Shown here piece after piece: positions 15,061 to 28,242 of a stretch of 64,000 nucleotides of DNA. This DNA is from Trematomus loennbergii (Eukaryota > Chordata > Actinopteri > Perciformes > Nototheniidae). The stretch lies in contig JAAOOA010000016.1 in the NCBI GenBank assembly GCA_012861695.1, forward strand, positions 24,047,200-24,111,199, given 5' to 3'. The notes below the pieces were generated by a model. The model was given only the letters and a program-made list of their open reading frames with translations, made no database searches and was not told the DNA's origin. Numbering within the stretch: position 1 is the first letter of the stretch; each line of letters opens with the position of its first letter. Both the position numbers and the translations under genes were made by a program.

Positions 15061-18000
15061 GGTCTAATAAGGGTGTATTGATGGATAATATGGGTGCAAT
15101 AACACTGTAGTATGGGTGCGATAACATAGCAAGATGGGTGCAATAACAGTGTAATATAAGTGTGATAACATAGTAATATGGGTCTTATAAAAGTGTAATA
15201 TAGGTGAAATAACAGTGTAACATGGGTATTATATGGCTGTAATAATGGTTTAAAATGGGTGCAATAGGTATGCATTCATGTGTAATGTCGGTGTTTTAAC
15301 AGTATTATATAGGTGTAATAAGGGTGTAACATGGGTGCAATTATTGTGTAATATGGGTGTAATAAGGGTGTAATATGGGTGTATAGAGGGTGTAATATGG
15401 GTGTAATGCTGGTGCAATAATGGTGTAATATGGTGTAATAAGGGTGTATTAATGGGTAATCGGGTGCAATAACAGTGTAATATGGGTGCAATCAAAGTGT
15501 AATATGGGTGAAATAACAGTGTAATATGGGTGCAATAACAGTGTAATATGGGTGCATTTACAGTGTTATATGGGTGCGATACAATTTTAATGTGTGTGTA
15601 ATAATAGTGTAAATTGGGTGTACTAATGTGCAATATGGATGTACAAACAGTGTGATATTGGTGTGATAACATAGTAATATGGGTGCAATAAAAGTGTAAT
15701 GTGGGTGTAATAACAGTGTAATATGGGTGTAATAATAGGATAAACGTGGGTGTATTTATGTGTAATATGGATGTAATAACAGTGTAATATGGGTGCGACA
15801 AAGTAGTAATATGGGTGTAATAACATAGTAATATGGGTGCAATAAGAGTGTAATATGGGTGCAATAACATAGTAATATGGATGTAATAAAAGTGTAATAT
15901 GGCTGCGACAACATAGTAATATGGGTGCGATAACATAGTAATATGGGTGCAATAACAGTGTAATATGGTGCAATAAGAGTGAAATATGGGTGCAATAACA
16001 GTGTAATATGGGTGCAATAACAGTGTAATATGGGTGCAATAAGAGTGTAATATGGGTATTATATGGTTGTAATAACGGTTTAAAATGGGTGCAATAGGTA
16101 TGCATTAATGTGTAATGTTGGTGCATTAACAGTATTATATAGGTGTAATAATGGTGTAATATGGGTGTAATAATTGTGTAATATGGGTGTAATATGGGTG
16201 TATTAAGGGTGTAATATGGGTGTAATGCGGGTGCAATAATGGTGTAATATAGGTGTAATAATGGTGTAATAAAGGTGTACTATGGGTGTATTAAGGGTGT
16301 AATATGGGTGTAATGCTGGTGCAATAATGGTGTAATATGGTGTAATAAGGGTGTATTAATGGGTAATCGGGCGCAATAACAGTGTAATATGGGTGCAACA
16401 ACAGTGTAATGTGGGTGTAATAATAGTATAACCTGGGTGTAATAATAGTATAACGTGGGTGTAATAATAATATAACGTTGGTGCACTTATGTGTAATATG
16501 GATGTAATAACAGTGTAATATGGGTGCAAAAACATAGTAATATGGGTGCAATAACAGTATAATATGGGTGCGATAACAGTGTAATATGCGTATTATGCAT
16601 TAATGTGTAATGTCGGTGTATTAACAGTATTATATAGGTGCAATAATGGTGTAATATGGGTGTAATGATTGTGTAATATGGGTGTAATGATTGTGTAATA
16701 TGGGTGTAATAAGGGTGAAATATGGTTGTATTAAGGGTGCAATATGGGTGTAATGCTGGTGCAATAATGGTGTAATATGGTGTAATAACGGTGTATTGAT
16801 GGATAATATGGGTGCAATAACACTGTAGTATGGGTGCGATAACATAGTAATATGGGTGCAATAACAGTGTAATATAGGTGAAATAACAGTGTAACATGGG
16901 TATTATATGGCTGTAATAATGGTTTAAAATGGGTGCAATAGGTATGCATTCATGTGTAATGTCGGTGTATTAACAGTATTATATAGGTGTAATAATGGTC
17001 TAACATGGGTGTAATTATTGTGTAATATGGGTGTAATAAGGGTGTAATATGGGTGTATAAAGGGTGTAATATGGGTGTAATGCTGGTGCAATAATGGTGT
17101 AATATGGTGTAATAAGGGTGTATTAATGGGTAATCGGGTGCAATAACAGTGTAATATGGGTGTAATAATTGTGTAATATGGGTGTAATATGGGTGTATTA
17201 AGGGTGTAATATGGGTGTAATGCTGGTGCAATAATGGTGTAATATAGGTGTAATAAAGGTGTAATAACAGTGTAATATGGGTGAAATAACAGTGTAATAT
17301 GGGTGCAATAACAGTGTAATGTGGGTGTAATAATAGTGTAAATTGGGTGTACTAATGTGTAATATGGATGTAATAACAGTGTGATATGGGTGCGATAACA
17401 TAGTAATATGGGTGCAATAACAGTATAATATGGGTGCGATAACAGTGTAATATGGGTATTATGCATTAATGTGTAATGTCGGTGTATTAACAGTATTATA
17501 TAGGTGTAATAATGGTGTAATATGGGTGTAATGATTGTGTAATATGGGTGTAATGATTGTGTAATATGGGTGTAATAAGAGTGTAATATGGTTGTATTAA
17601 GGGTGCAATATGGGTGTAATGCTGGTGCAATAATGGTGTAATATGGTGTAATAAGGGTGTATTAATGGGTAATCGGGTGCAATAACAGTGTAATATGGGT
17701 GCAATAACATAGTTATATGGGTGCGATAAAATAGTAATATCGGTGAAATAACAGTGTAATGTGGGTGTAATAATAGTGTAAATTGGGTGTACTAATATGT
17801 AATATGGATGTAATAACAGTCTGATATGGGTGCAATAACATAGTAATATGGGTGCAATACAATGTAATATGGGTGCAATAAAAGTGTGATGTGGGTACAA
17901 TAAAAGTGTAATATGGGTGCAATAAAAGTGTAATATGGATGTAATAAAAGTGTTATATGGGTGCGATAAAATAGTAATATGGGTGCAATAAAAGTGTAAT

Positions 18001-18075
18001 ATGGGTACAATAAAAGTGTAATATGGGTGCAATAAAAGTGTAATATGGATGTAATAAAAGTGTAATGTGTGTGTA
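15061..18075. repeat. 22-bp minisatellite, right half
   Basis: Continuation of the 10970-13507 array after the inserted element pair. The same marker segment recurs near 15269, 16101, 16600, 16952 and 17466, showing higher-order blocks of roughly 340-830 bp. From about 17870 the unit drifts to gggtgcaataaaagtgtaat plus at and the array stops about 35 bases before the stop codon of the coiled-coil gene. Confidence 0.95.
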
Positions 18076-18110
18076 ATGTAGAAAATAGCAAGCTTAAGTT
18101 GGACCACTAC

Positions 18111-21100
18111 TTAGAATGAGGCACGGAGCCCGTCTCTGGAGGTACTAGCTGTGACTCGATGTAGCCGCCTCCTGAGGTGAAGTCGTCTCTTCCACCATTT
18201 CTTTTTCGGCTTTTTGGGAAGCATATGGAAAAAAAGTATGTATTATATTTTTGCTTTCTGATTTAAATGAATTGAATAGCAATCTGAATACAGCTAGCCA
18301 GTGAAAGTGTGGTCCAACATTTTGGTTTGTCATCAAACTCACAGAGCACTATCGGCTGTGCTTTTAAAAACTGTAAAGTGGAAAGACAGATGTCATCTTA
18401 AGGAAGATATCAGGGTGTTTAAACCCTAACCGAGGTGTTGGAAAAAAAATGTTGAAGGCAGGAAAACAATTGTGTGCTCCTGCTTATAATAGCATCAGAT
18501 AAGAACACCACTTATTTTCTTCTACTCCAAGAGTTAGATCATGTCTGTGTTTGACAGAGCTAGAACTGCAAGACTATCTAAGTTTAGGATACATTCTGGA
18601 AGTAGGTGGAACCAGCCACAACCTCAAAAACCTATACAGTATCAGTACATTTAAAAATCACAAATTAAAACTTCTCACACCCAAGTCAACGCTACAGAGT
18701 TATAACGGTTGGTGTAAAATCCTGGTTAAATTGGAGAATTACGCCATCTGGTGTTACAAACGTGTGCCTGCATTACTGTAGCTTTGTTACCGCAATGGAT
18801 TGTGGGAGATTCTCATACCGCGTGAGGATCTCTTGAGAGTTAGGTGCTATTGTATTATGTCGGTGGACAAAATGCATGTTATTATTTTTTAGGACAATAA
18901 CATTCTGTTGTGTTTGTTTAGTTTAATGTTAGTCGTTTAATGCTCACAGCAACATGTTTTTTGTGTGATTGGCTATTTGTGTTATATGATTTATTAATGT
19001 GATCATCAATAGCTAATTTGAGCTAATAGGCTAACGTGAGCGTGGTGCTATCTCTCCAACAGAACGCAGCTCACGTGTCCATTTTATGTTGTCCATTGAA
19101 ATGCAGGCATGTGAGTTTTGTACACCAGTTTGTTTATGTTTAATGTTTCACATTGTTTATACTACCACTATACGATCATTGTTGTGTTGTTGATTATTGG
19201 ACACTTATTTTGTAAAGGAGATTTTCATACCGCGTGAGGATCTCTTGAGAAACACAGCTCACGTGTCCATTTTATGTTGTCCATTGAAATGCAGGTATGG
19301 TAATAAACTGAAGTAATCACCAGCTCTGAGTGGTCTGTTGCCGAGGGGACACTACACCGGGGTTACAAGGCAGGAAAACAATTGTGTCCTCCTGCTTATA
19401 ATAGCATCAGATAAGAACACCACTTATTTTCTTCTACTCCAAGAGTTAGATGAAAATATTTATTTTACACTCATGTCTGTGTTTGACAGAGTTAGAACTG
19501 CAAGACTAACGCTTCTGCCCATTCACTTTGAATGGGCAGAAGTTTCGCCGAACTGCATTGTGGGAGCGAAGCATAGCTTCAGAAGCGTTGCTCGCTGCAA
19601 AAATTGAGCAATGTTCAACTTTTGAAGCTCCGGCGGAAGCGTCAGCCAATCGAATCATATGCCAGTACAAGCTCTAGCCAATCAAACCGCGTGCTTGTGT
19701 GTCCGGGGCGGGAGATTCATGTGATTGGTTGTTGGTCGAGTTTCAGCCCCCCCCCCCAGCAAGCTTAAACGCACGCCGCCATGTGGACGGGCCGTACATT
19801 CTGGAAGTAGTTGGAACCAGCCACAACCTCAAAAACCTATACAGTATCAGTACATTTAAAAATCACAAATCAAAACTTCTCACACCCAAGTCATCGCTGC
19901 TGTTTCCGAAGAAATTGTTCCTGTAATGCTTATAATGTCTTTAGATAAAAAAGCCCTGGTTTTCAAAAGGGGGTAAGTAGTAGTAGGATAAAACCGCTAG
20001 CCTAGCTTTTAACAGCTCTTTTTAAAGAGGGAATTTGTTTGACATCTTAGGAGATACTCTTATTTGCATTTTCCCCAAGACTTCAATACTTATGCCTGTT
20101 TTTGACGGAGCTAAAACTGCAACATTAGCTTAGCATAAAGTCTGTAGCTGTTTACACCTACTCATGTTCAAACTAATATAATGTCCTAAAATGTGAATTG
20201 AAAGTAGAGCAGTCATACCTGCAGCTGCCTTTTCTCTCTGATTAGCCGCTGGATCTCCTCCTCCAGTGCGCTGGTCCTACGCATGCCCTCTGCTTCTTTT
20301 TGGAGCAGCAACCTCTCCAGTTCGTTCCTGCTCACCATCTCTGCCACTCTTCTTTGACAGCTGTTCTCCTTCTCCGTCAGCTCCGTCTGGTAGGTTTCTT
20401 CCAGGGCCTCGTGTTTACTCTCAACGCTCTTCTGGCTCTCGCAAAGCTCTGACCGGGTTCGGCTCAGCAGGTTCAAGGTTTGCCTGTGACTGTCTGCGGA
20501 TGCTCTCATTTTATCAATCAAGCTGGAGATGAGACCTCCTTTTGATTCAATATTCTCCTCCAGCTGTTTAAATCTCCCCTGCCACGCTTCCTTCGATTCC
20601 CTTAATGTTGTGGCAGCTTCCTCCTCTGTGCCCCGGATCACCTCTCTCCAGTGAACCACAGTGGCAGAAATCCTTGCAGAACTCTCCTGTATCTGAATGC
20701 TGAAACTTTCTTGAAGAGATGTGATTTCTCTCTCTGCTTGTCTTCTGCTATCCAAGAGCTCCTCCTTCAGATGGTCGATGTTTGAATGAGCATCCGACAG
20801 CTCCGTCCTTGAGCTTGTCTTTTCTTTTTTTAAGTCCTCTTCAATCTCATTTATCTTGGACTCCATCTCCTCCTTCTCTGTCTTGGCTTGGGTCTGAAGG
20901 CCCAACAGCTCCTCGAGGGATTCAGAGGTGCTGTCCTCCTTCATCGTCAGCTTAGCATTTTCTTCGTTCAGGTGGTCGATGTGTGACTGAGCATCCGACA
21001 GCTCCGTCCCTAAGCTACTGATTTCTCCAAGCCGTTGGCAGCTCAGCTCTGACCATGTTGTCTTCTCTTTATTAAAGTCCTCCTCCATCTCATTTATCTT

Positions 21101-24100
21101 GGCCTCCATCTCTTCTTTCTCCATCTTGGCCTGGGTCTGAAGGCCCATTAGCTCCTCAAAGGCTTCAGAGGTGCTGTCATCCTTGATCGTCAGCTTGGCC
21201 TTTTCTTCCTTCAGGTGGTCGATGTGTGACTGAGCATCCGACAGCTCCATCCTTAAGCTTGTCTTCTCCTTTTTAAAGTCCTCCTCAATATCATTTATCT
21301 TGGCCTCCATCTCTTCTTTCTCCATCTTGGCCTGGGTCTGAAGGCCCATTAGCTCCTCGAAGGCTTCAGAGGTGCTGTCATCCTTGATCGTCAGCTTGAC
21401 ATTTTCTTCCTTCAGGTGGTCAATGTGTGACTGAGAAACCGACAGCTCTGTCCCTAAGCTACTAATTTCTTCAAGCCGTTGGCAGCTCAGATCTGACCAT
21501 GTTGTCTTCTCTTTCTTAAAGTCCTCCTCCATCTCATTTATCTTGGCCTCCATCTCCTCCTTCTCCTCATTGGCTTGGGTCTGAAGGTCCATCAGTTCCT
21601 CGAAGGCTTCAGAGGTGCTGTCATCCTTGATCGTCAGCTTGGCATTTTCTTCCTTCAGGTGGTCGATGTGTGACTGAGCATCCGACAGCTCTGTCCCTAA
21701 GCTACTAATTTCTTCAAGCCGTTGGCAGCTCAGATCCGACCATGTTGTCTTCTCTTTATTAAAGTCCTCCTCCATCTGATTTATCTTGGCCTCCATCTCC
21801 TCCTTCTCCATCTTGGCCTGGGTCTGAAGGCCCATTAGCTCCTTGAGGTCTTCAGAGGTGCTGTCATCCTTAATCATCAGCTTGGCATTTTCTTCCTTCA
21901 GGTGGTCGATGTGTGACTGAACAACCGACAGCTCCATCCTTAAGCTTGTCTTCTCCTTTTTAAAGTCCTCCTCAATATCATTTATCTTGGCCTCCATCTC
22001 TTCTTTCTCCATCTTGGCCTGGGTCTGAAGGCCCATTAGCTCCTCGAAGGCTTCAGAGGTGCTGTCATCCTTGATCGTCAGCTTGACATTTTCTTCCTTC
22101 AGGTGGTCAATGTGTGACTGAGCAACCGACAGCTCTGTCCCTAAGCTACTAATTTCTTCAAGCCGTTGGCAGCTCAGATCTGACCATGTTGTCTTCTCTT
22201 TCTTAAAGTCCTCCTCCATCTCATTTATCTTGGCCTCCATCTCCTCCTTCTCCTCATCGGCTTGGGTCTGAAGGTCCATCAGTTCCTCGAAGGCTTCAGA
22301 GGTGCTGTCATCCTTGATCGTCAGCTTGGCATTTTCTTCCTTCAGGTGGTCGATGTGTGACTGAGCACCGACAGCTCTGTCCCTAAGCTACTAATTTCTT
22401 CAAGCCGTTGGCAGCTCAGATCTGACCATGTTGTCTTCTCTTTAAAGTCCTCCTCCATCTCATTTATCTTGGCCTCCATCTCCTCCTTCTCCATTGGCTG
22501 GGTCTGAAGGCCCATTAGCTCCTTGAGGTCTTCAGAGGTGCTGTCATCCTTAATCGTCAGCTTGGCATTTTCTTCCTTCAGGTGGTCGATGTGTGACTGA
22601 GCATCCGACAGCTCCATCCTTAAGCTTGTCTTCTCCTTTTTAAAGTCCTCCTCAATATCATTTATCTTGGCCTCCATCTCTTCTTTCTCCATCTTGGCCT
22701 GGGTCTGAAGGCCCATTAGCTCCTCGAAGGCTTCAGAGGTGCTGTCATCCTTGATCGTCAGCTTGACATTTTCTTCCTTCAGGTGGTCAATGTGTGACTG
22801 AGCAACCGACAGCTCTGTCCCTAAGCTACTAATTTCTTCAAGCCGTTGGCAGCTCAGATCTGACCATGTTGTCTTCTCTTTCTTAAAGTCCTCCTCCATC
22901 TCATTTATCTTGGCCTCCATCTCCTCCTTCTCCTCATTGGCTTGGGTCTGAAGGTCCATCAGTTCCTCGAAGGCTTCAGAGGTGCTGTCATCCTTGATCG
23001 TCAGCTTGGCATTTTCTTCCTTCAGGTGGTCGATGTGTGACTGAGCATCTGACAGCTCTGTCCCTAAGCTACTAATTTCTTCACTCAGATCCGACCATGT
23101 TATCTTCTCTTTAATAAATTCCTCCTCCATCTGATTTATCTTGGCATCCATCTCCTCCTTCTCCATCTTGGCCTGGGTTTGAAGGCCCATTAGCTCCTCG
23201 AGGTCTTCAGAGGTGCTGTCATCCTTCATCGTCAGCTTGGCATTTTCTTCCTTCAGGTGGTCAATGTGTGACTGAGCATCCGACAGCTCCGTCCCTAAGC
23301 TACTAATTTCTTCAAGCCGTTGGCAGCTCAGATCCGACCATGTTGTCTTCTCTTTATTAAAGTCCTCCTCCATCTGATTTATCTTGGCCTCCATCTCCTC
23401 CTTCTCCATCTTGGCCTGGGTCTGAAGGCCCATTAGCTCCTTGAGGTCTTCAGAGGTGCTGTCATCCTTAATCGTCAGCTTGGCATTTTCTTCCTTCAGG
23501 TGGTCGATGTGTGACTGAACAACCGACAGCTCCATCCTTAAGCTTGTCTTCTCCTTTTTAAAGTCCTCCTCAATATCATTTATCTTGGCCTCCATCTCTT
23601 CTTTCTCCATCTTGGCCTGGGTTTGAAGGCCCTTTAGCTCCTCGAAGGCTTCAGAGGTGCTGTCATCCTTGATGGTCAGCTTGGCATTTTCTTCCTTCAG
23701 GTGGTCGATGTGTGACTGAGCATCCGACAGCTCTGTCCCTAAGCTACTAATTTCTTCCAGCCGTTGGCAGCTCAGATCTGACCATGTTGTTTCTCTTTAT
23801 TAAAGTCCTCCTCCATCTCATTTATCTTGGCCTCCATCTCCTCCTTCTCCTCATTGGCTTGGGTCTGAAGGCCCATTAGCTCCTTGAGGTCTTCAGAGGT
23901 GCTGTCATCCTTGATCGTCAGCTTGGCAATTTCTAACTTCAGGTGGTCGATGTGTGACTGAGCATCCGACAGCTCCATCCTTAAGCTTGTCTTCTCCTTT
24001 TAAAGTCCTCCTCAATATCATTTATCTTGGCCTCCATCTCTTCTTTCTCCATCTTGGCCTGGGTTTGAAGGCCCTTTAGCTCCTCGAAGGCTTCAGAGGT

Positions 24101-27100
24101 GCTGTCATCCTTGATCGTCAGCTTGGCATTTTCTTCCTTCAGGTGGTCAATGTGTGACTGAGCATCCGACAGCTCTGTCCCTAAGCTACTAATTTCTTCA
24201 AGCCGTTGGCAGCTCAGATCCGACCATGTTGTCTTCTCTTTATTAAAGTCCTCCTCCATCTGATTTATCTTGGCCTCCATCTCCTCCTTCTCCTCATTGG
24301 CTTGGGTCTGAAGGCCCATTAGCTCCTTGAGGTCTTCAGAGGTGCTGTCATCCTTGATCGTCAGCTTGGCATTTTCTTCCTTCAGGTGGTCAATGTGTGA
24401 CTGAGCATCCGACAGCTCTGTCCCTAAGCTACTAATTTCTTCAAGCCGTTGGCAGCTCAGATCCGACCAAGTTGTTTTCTCTTTATTAAAGTCCTCCTCC
24501 TTCTGATTTACCTTGGCCTCCATCTCCGTCTTGGCCAGGGTCTGAAGACCCATTAGCTCTTTGAAGGCTTCAGAGGTGCTGTCATCCTTCATCGTCAGCT
24601 TGGCATTTTCTTCCTTCAGGTGGTCGATGTGTGACTGAGCATCCAACAGCTCCGTCCCTAAGCCACTAATTTCTTCCAGCAGTTGGCAGCTCAGATCCGA
24701 CCAAGTTGCTTTTTCTTTATTAAAGTCCTCCTCCATCTGATTTACCTTGACCACCATCTCCTCCTTCTCCATCTTGCCCTGGGTCTGAAGACCCATTAGC
24801 TCTTTGAAGGCTTCAGAGGTGCTGTCATCCTTCATCGTCAGCTTGGCATTTTCTTCCTTCAGGTGGTCAATGTGTGACTGAGCATCCGACAGCTCCGTCC
24901 CTAAGCTACTAATTTCTTCAAGCCGTTGGCAGCTCAGATCCGACCATGTTGTCTTCTCTTTATTAAAGTCCTCCTCCATCTGATTTACCTTGGCCTCCAT
25001 CTCCTCCTTCTCCATCTTGGCCTGGGTTTGAAGGCCCATTAGCTCCTCGAGGTTTTCAGAGTTGTTGTCATCCTTCATCGTCAGCTCAGCATTTTCCTCC
25101 GTCAGGTGGTTGATGTGTGACTGAGCAACCAACAGCTCCGTCCTTAAGCTATACATTTCTTCACTCAGATCCGACCATGTTATCTTCTCTTTAATAAATT
25201 CCTCCTCCATCTGATTTATCTTGGCATCCATCTCCTCCTTCTCCATCTTGGCCTGGGTTTGAAGGCCCATTAGCTCCTCGAGGTCTTCAGAGTTGCTGTC
25301 ATCCTTCATCGTCAGCTTCAGCATTTTCTTCCTTCAGGTGGTGATGTGTGACTGAGCACCAACAGCTCCGTCCTAAGCTATACATTTCTTCACTCAGATC
25401 CGACCATGTTATCTTCTCTTTATAAAGTCCTCCTCCATCTGATTTATCTTGGCATCCATCTCCTCCTTCTCCATCTTGGCCTGGGTTTGAAGGCCCATTA
25501 GCTCCTCGAGGTCTTCAGAGGTGCTGTCATCCTTCATCGTCAGCTTGGCATTTTCTTCCTTCAGGTGGTCAATGTGTGACTGAGCATCCGACAGCTCCGT
25601 CCCTAAGCTACTAATTTCTTCAAGCCGTTGGCAGCTCAGATCCGACCATGTTGTCTTCTCTTTATTAAAGTCCTCCTCCATCTGATTTACCTTGGCCTCC
25701 ATCTCCTCCTTCTCCATCTTGGCCTGGGTTTGAAGGCCCATTAGCTCCTCGAGGTCTTCAGAGTTGTTGTCATCCTTCATCGTCAGCAGCATTTTCTTCC
25801 TTCAGGTGGTTGATGTGTGACTGAGCAACCACAGCTCCGTCCTTAAGCTATACATTTCTTCACTCAGATCCGACCATGTTATCTTCTCTTTATAAATTCC
25901 TCCTCCATCTGATTTATCTTGGCATCCATCTCCTCCTTCTCCATCTTGGCCTGGGTTTGAAGGCCCATTAGCTCCTCGAGGTCTTCAGAGGTGCTGTCAT
26001 CCTTCATCGTCAGCTTGGCATTTTCTTCCTTCAGGTGGTCGATGTGTGACTGAGCATCCAACAGCTCCGTCCCTAAGCCACTAATTTCTTCCAGCAGTTT
26101 GCAGCTCAGATCCGACCAAGTTGCTTTTTCTTTATTAAAGTCCTCCTCCATCTGATTTACCTTGACCACCATCTCCTCCTTCTCCATCTTGCCCTGGGTC
26201 TGAAGACCCATTAGCTCTTTGAAGGCTTCAGAGGTGCTGTCATCCTTCATCGTCAGCTTGGCATTTTCTTCCTTCAGGTGGTCGATGTGTGACTGAGCAT
26301 CCGACAGCTCCGTCCTCAAGATTGTCTTCTCTCTGTTAAAGTCTTCCTCAATGTCATTTACCTTGGCCACCATCTCCTCCTTCTCCATCTCTGCCTGGGT
26401 CTGAAGACCCATTAGCTCTTTGAAGGCTTCAGAGGTGCTGTCATCCTTGATCGTCAGCTTGGCATTTTCTTCCTTCAGGTGGTCGATGTGTGACTGAGCA
26501 ACAGCTCCGTCCCTAAGCCACTAATTTCTTCCAGCAGTTGGCAGCTCAGATCTGACCAAGTTGCTTTTTCTTTATTAAAGTCCTCCTCCATCTGATTTAC
26601 CTTGACCACCATCTCCTCCTTCTCCATCTTGCCCTGGGTCTGAAGACCCATTAGCTCTTTGAAGGCTTCAGAGGTGCTGTCATCCTTCATCGTCAGCTTG
26701 GCATTTTCTTCCTTCAGGTGGTCAATGTGTGACTGAGCATCCGACAGCTCCGTCCCTAAGCTACTAATTTCTTCCAGCCGTTGGCAGCTCAGATCTGACC
26801 ATGTTGTCTTCTCTTCTTAAAGTCCTCCTCCATCTGATTTACCTTGACCACCATCTCCTCCTTCTCCATCTTGCCCTGGGTCTGAAGACCCATTAGCTCT
26901 TTGAAGGCTTCAGAGGTGCTGTCATCCTTCATCGTCAGCTTGGCATTTTCTTCCTTCAGGTGGTCAATGTGTGACTGAGCATCCGACAGCTCCGTCCCTA
27001 AGCTACTAATTTCTTCCAGCCGTTGGCAGCTCAGATCTGACCATGTTGTCTTCTCTTTCTTAAAGTCCTCCTCCATCTCATGTATCTTTGCCTCCATCTT

Positions 27101-28242
27101 CTCCTTCTCCAACCTGGCCTGGGTCTGAAAGCCCATTAGCTCTTCGAGGGCTTTAGAGGTGCTGACTTGCTTCAGTGCCAGGCTCTGCTTCTTGAGCTTC
27201 TCCTCAGCGGAGAGAAGAACTTGATCCAGAGGCTGCAGCAAGGATTTAGGAGACATGGCAAGATGTTTTCCATTGTTTTGACCCTGCACAACATCTGTAT
27301 GTGCAGATGCAAACATCGGCGCACGCCACGAGCCAAAAAAGGGCTGAGTGCCTTGCTGTTTGGGAAAATTAACAATATGATCAGCAATAAATTGACATAA
27401 TTTAAGCCAAGAAACATGTGCGCAGACTTTTAACATAATATTATATAACATTCACTTATAATATGTTCAAGACCCTTTAACGAGCACTTTATCTGGGATT
27501 CACTTCATTGATCAGAACATGGTAGGAGAAAAACCAAAAGACCAAAAGAAAAATATAATTCTATGTTGTGTCCTTTTACAGATGTATTAATTTGCTCTTT
27601 AAAAGATAGCGGATGGTCTACCTTACACTGAAGTATTTATATGAAATAACCTGCTTGAGATTTTCTTTTTTGACAACAATAAGGACTTACTGTAATGAGT
27701 CAGATGGGGAGCCAAAAACAATGTCCTTTGTGTTAATCTTAAAACCATATTATCATTCAACCACTTTGTTAACACCATGTTAGTGCAGCCCAGCGTTGTC
27801 TGTATGTATTGGAGATATCAACACTGTATTATCAGATTATTCAAGAAATTATTACTTTGGTGTGTCTGTAAAACAGTCGTCCGTTTGTCCGTGTGTGTTA
27901 GTTTACAGCTAATTTCCATCTGCAGTCCTTAATAACATAAGTGTATTGATTTACAGCTAAAAAGGTTACTGTAGATTACGTTTTTTCAACAACAACAGTA
28001 GCAGTGGTAGTATGAATTGTAGTTGAAATATAGCCAGTGATGCATGATGTCAAATTTTGTGGACAGAAGATTAATCGTAATTTCCTCCCAATATAAAACA
28101 ATACTTTGACAACTTCCTCCTTCCTTCCTTACAGTAATTGTTAATTGATGTCACATTTTCTTACCTGCAAGAGTCGCTCTCCATAGAAGGATTGGAAAGA
28201 TATGAAAGAGTGACCGTGTCTGACTGGCGTTCTGTCGGCCAT
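18111..28242 (-). CDS. Three-exon gene for a giant tandem-repeat coiled-coil protein (frame-broken as sequenced)
   Basis: Exon 1 is 28242-28165: ATG in good context (cgagATGG), peptide MADRTPVRHGHSFISFQSFY then GERLLQ, donor GTAAGA. Exon 2 is 27355-20219: acceptor cccaaacag, a unique lead of about 66 residues (QGTQPFFGSWRAPMF..., then MSPKSLLQPLDQVLLSAEEK), about 28 repeats, then a non-repeated helical tail ending EEEIQRLIREKRQLQ at donor GTATGA. Exon 3 is 18209-18111: a basic, Trp-containing tail (PKKKWWKRRLHLRRR...) ending at TAA. All junctions are phase 0. Composition (heptad-like Leu, Glu/Lys rich) predicts a long coiled-coil rod with no membrane segment or signal peptide, probably structural or scaffolding. 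Exon 2 changes frame at several units, mostly by small base losses that net to a multiple of three. Family not recognised; exon 3 is the least certain part. Confidence 0.7.
18453..19930. repeat. Interrupted direct repeat in the last intron of the coiled-coil gene
   Basis: A segment (ggcaggaaaacaattgtgt, tcagataagaacaccactta, then ggaaccagccacaacctcaa, ending cttctcacacccaagtca) occurs at about 18459-18690 and again at 19369-19895. The second copy is split by about 290 bp starting at a perfect hairpin (cttctgcccattca / tgaatgggcagaag, near 19512-19543). Between the copies lies 18713-19368, which contains AATAAA and ends ggggttaca, and could be a solo LTR remnant; no flanking duplication was found to prove it. 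Confidence 0.6.
20800..27165 (-). repeat. About 28 tandem coding repeats of 201-243 bp
   Basis: Each unit encodes a variant of LMGLQTQAKMEKEEMEAKIN, QMEEDFNKEKTTWSDLSCQR, LEEISSLGTELSDAQSHIDH and LKEENAKLTIKDDSTSEAFEE, 81 residues in the full form. A short form of about 67 residues lacks the TTWSDLSCQRLEEISS part (201 bp), and a form lacking only CQRL also occurs (231 bp). Units were counted from the recurring gaggtgctgtcatcc segment. Longer periods are visible, since long and short forms alternate in blocks, implying block duplication or unequal exchange. Confidence 0.9.

Noticed and set aside
10970..18075. Possible CRISPR-like array
   Set aside because: Units are contiguous 22-bp minisatellite variants without unique spacers, in a vertebrate genome.
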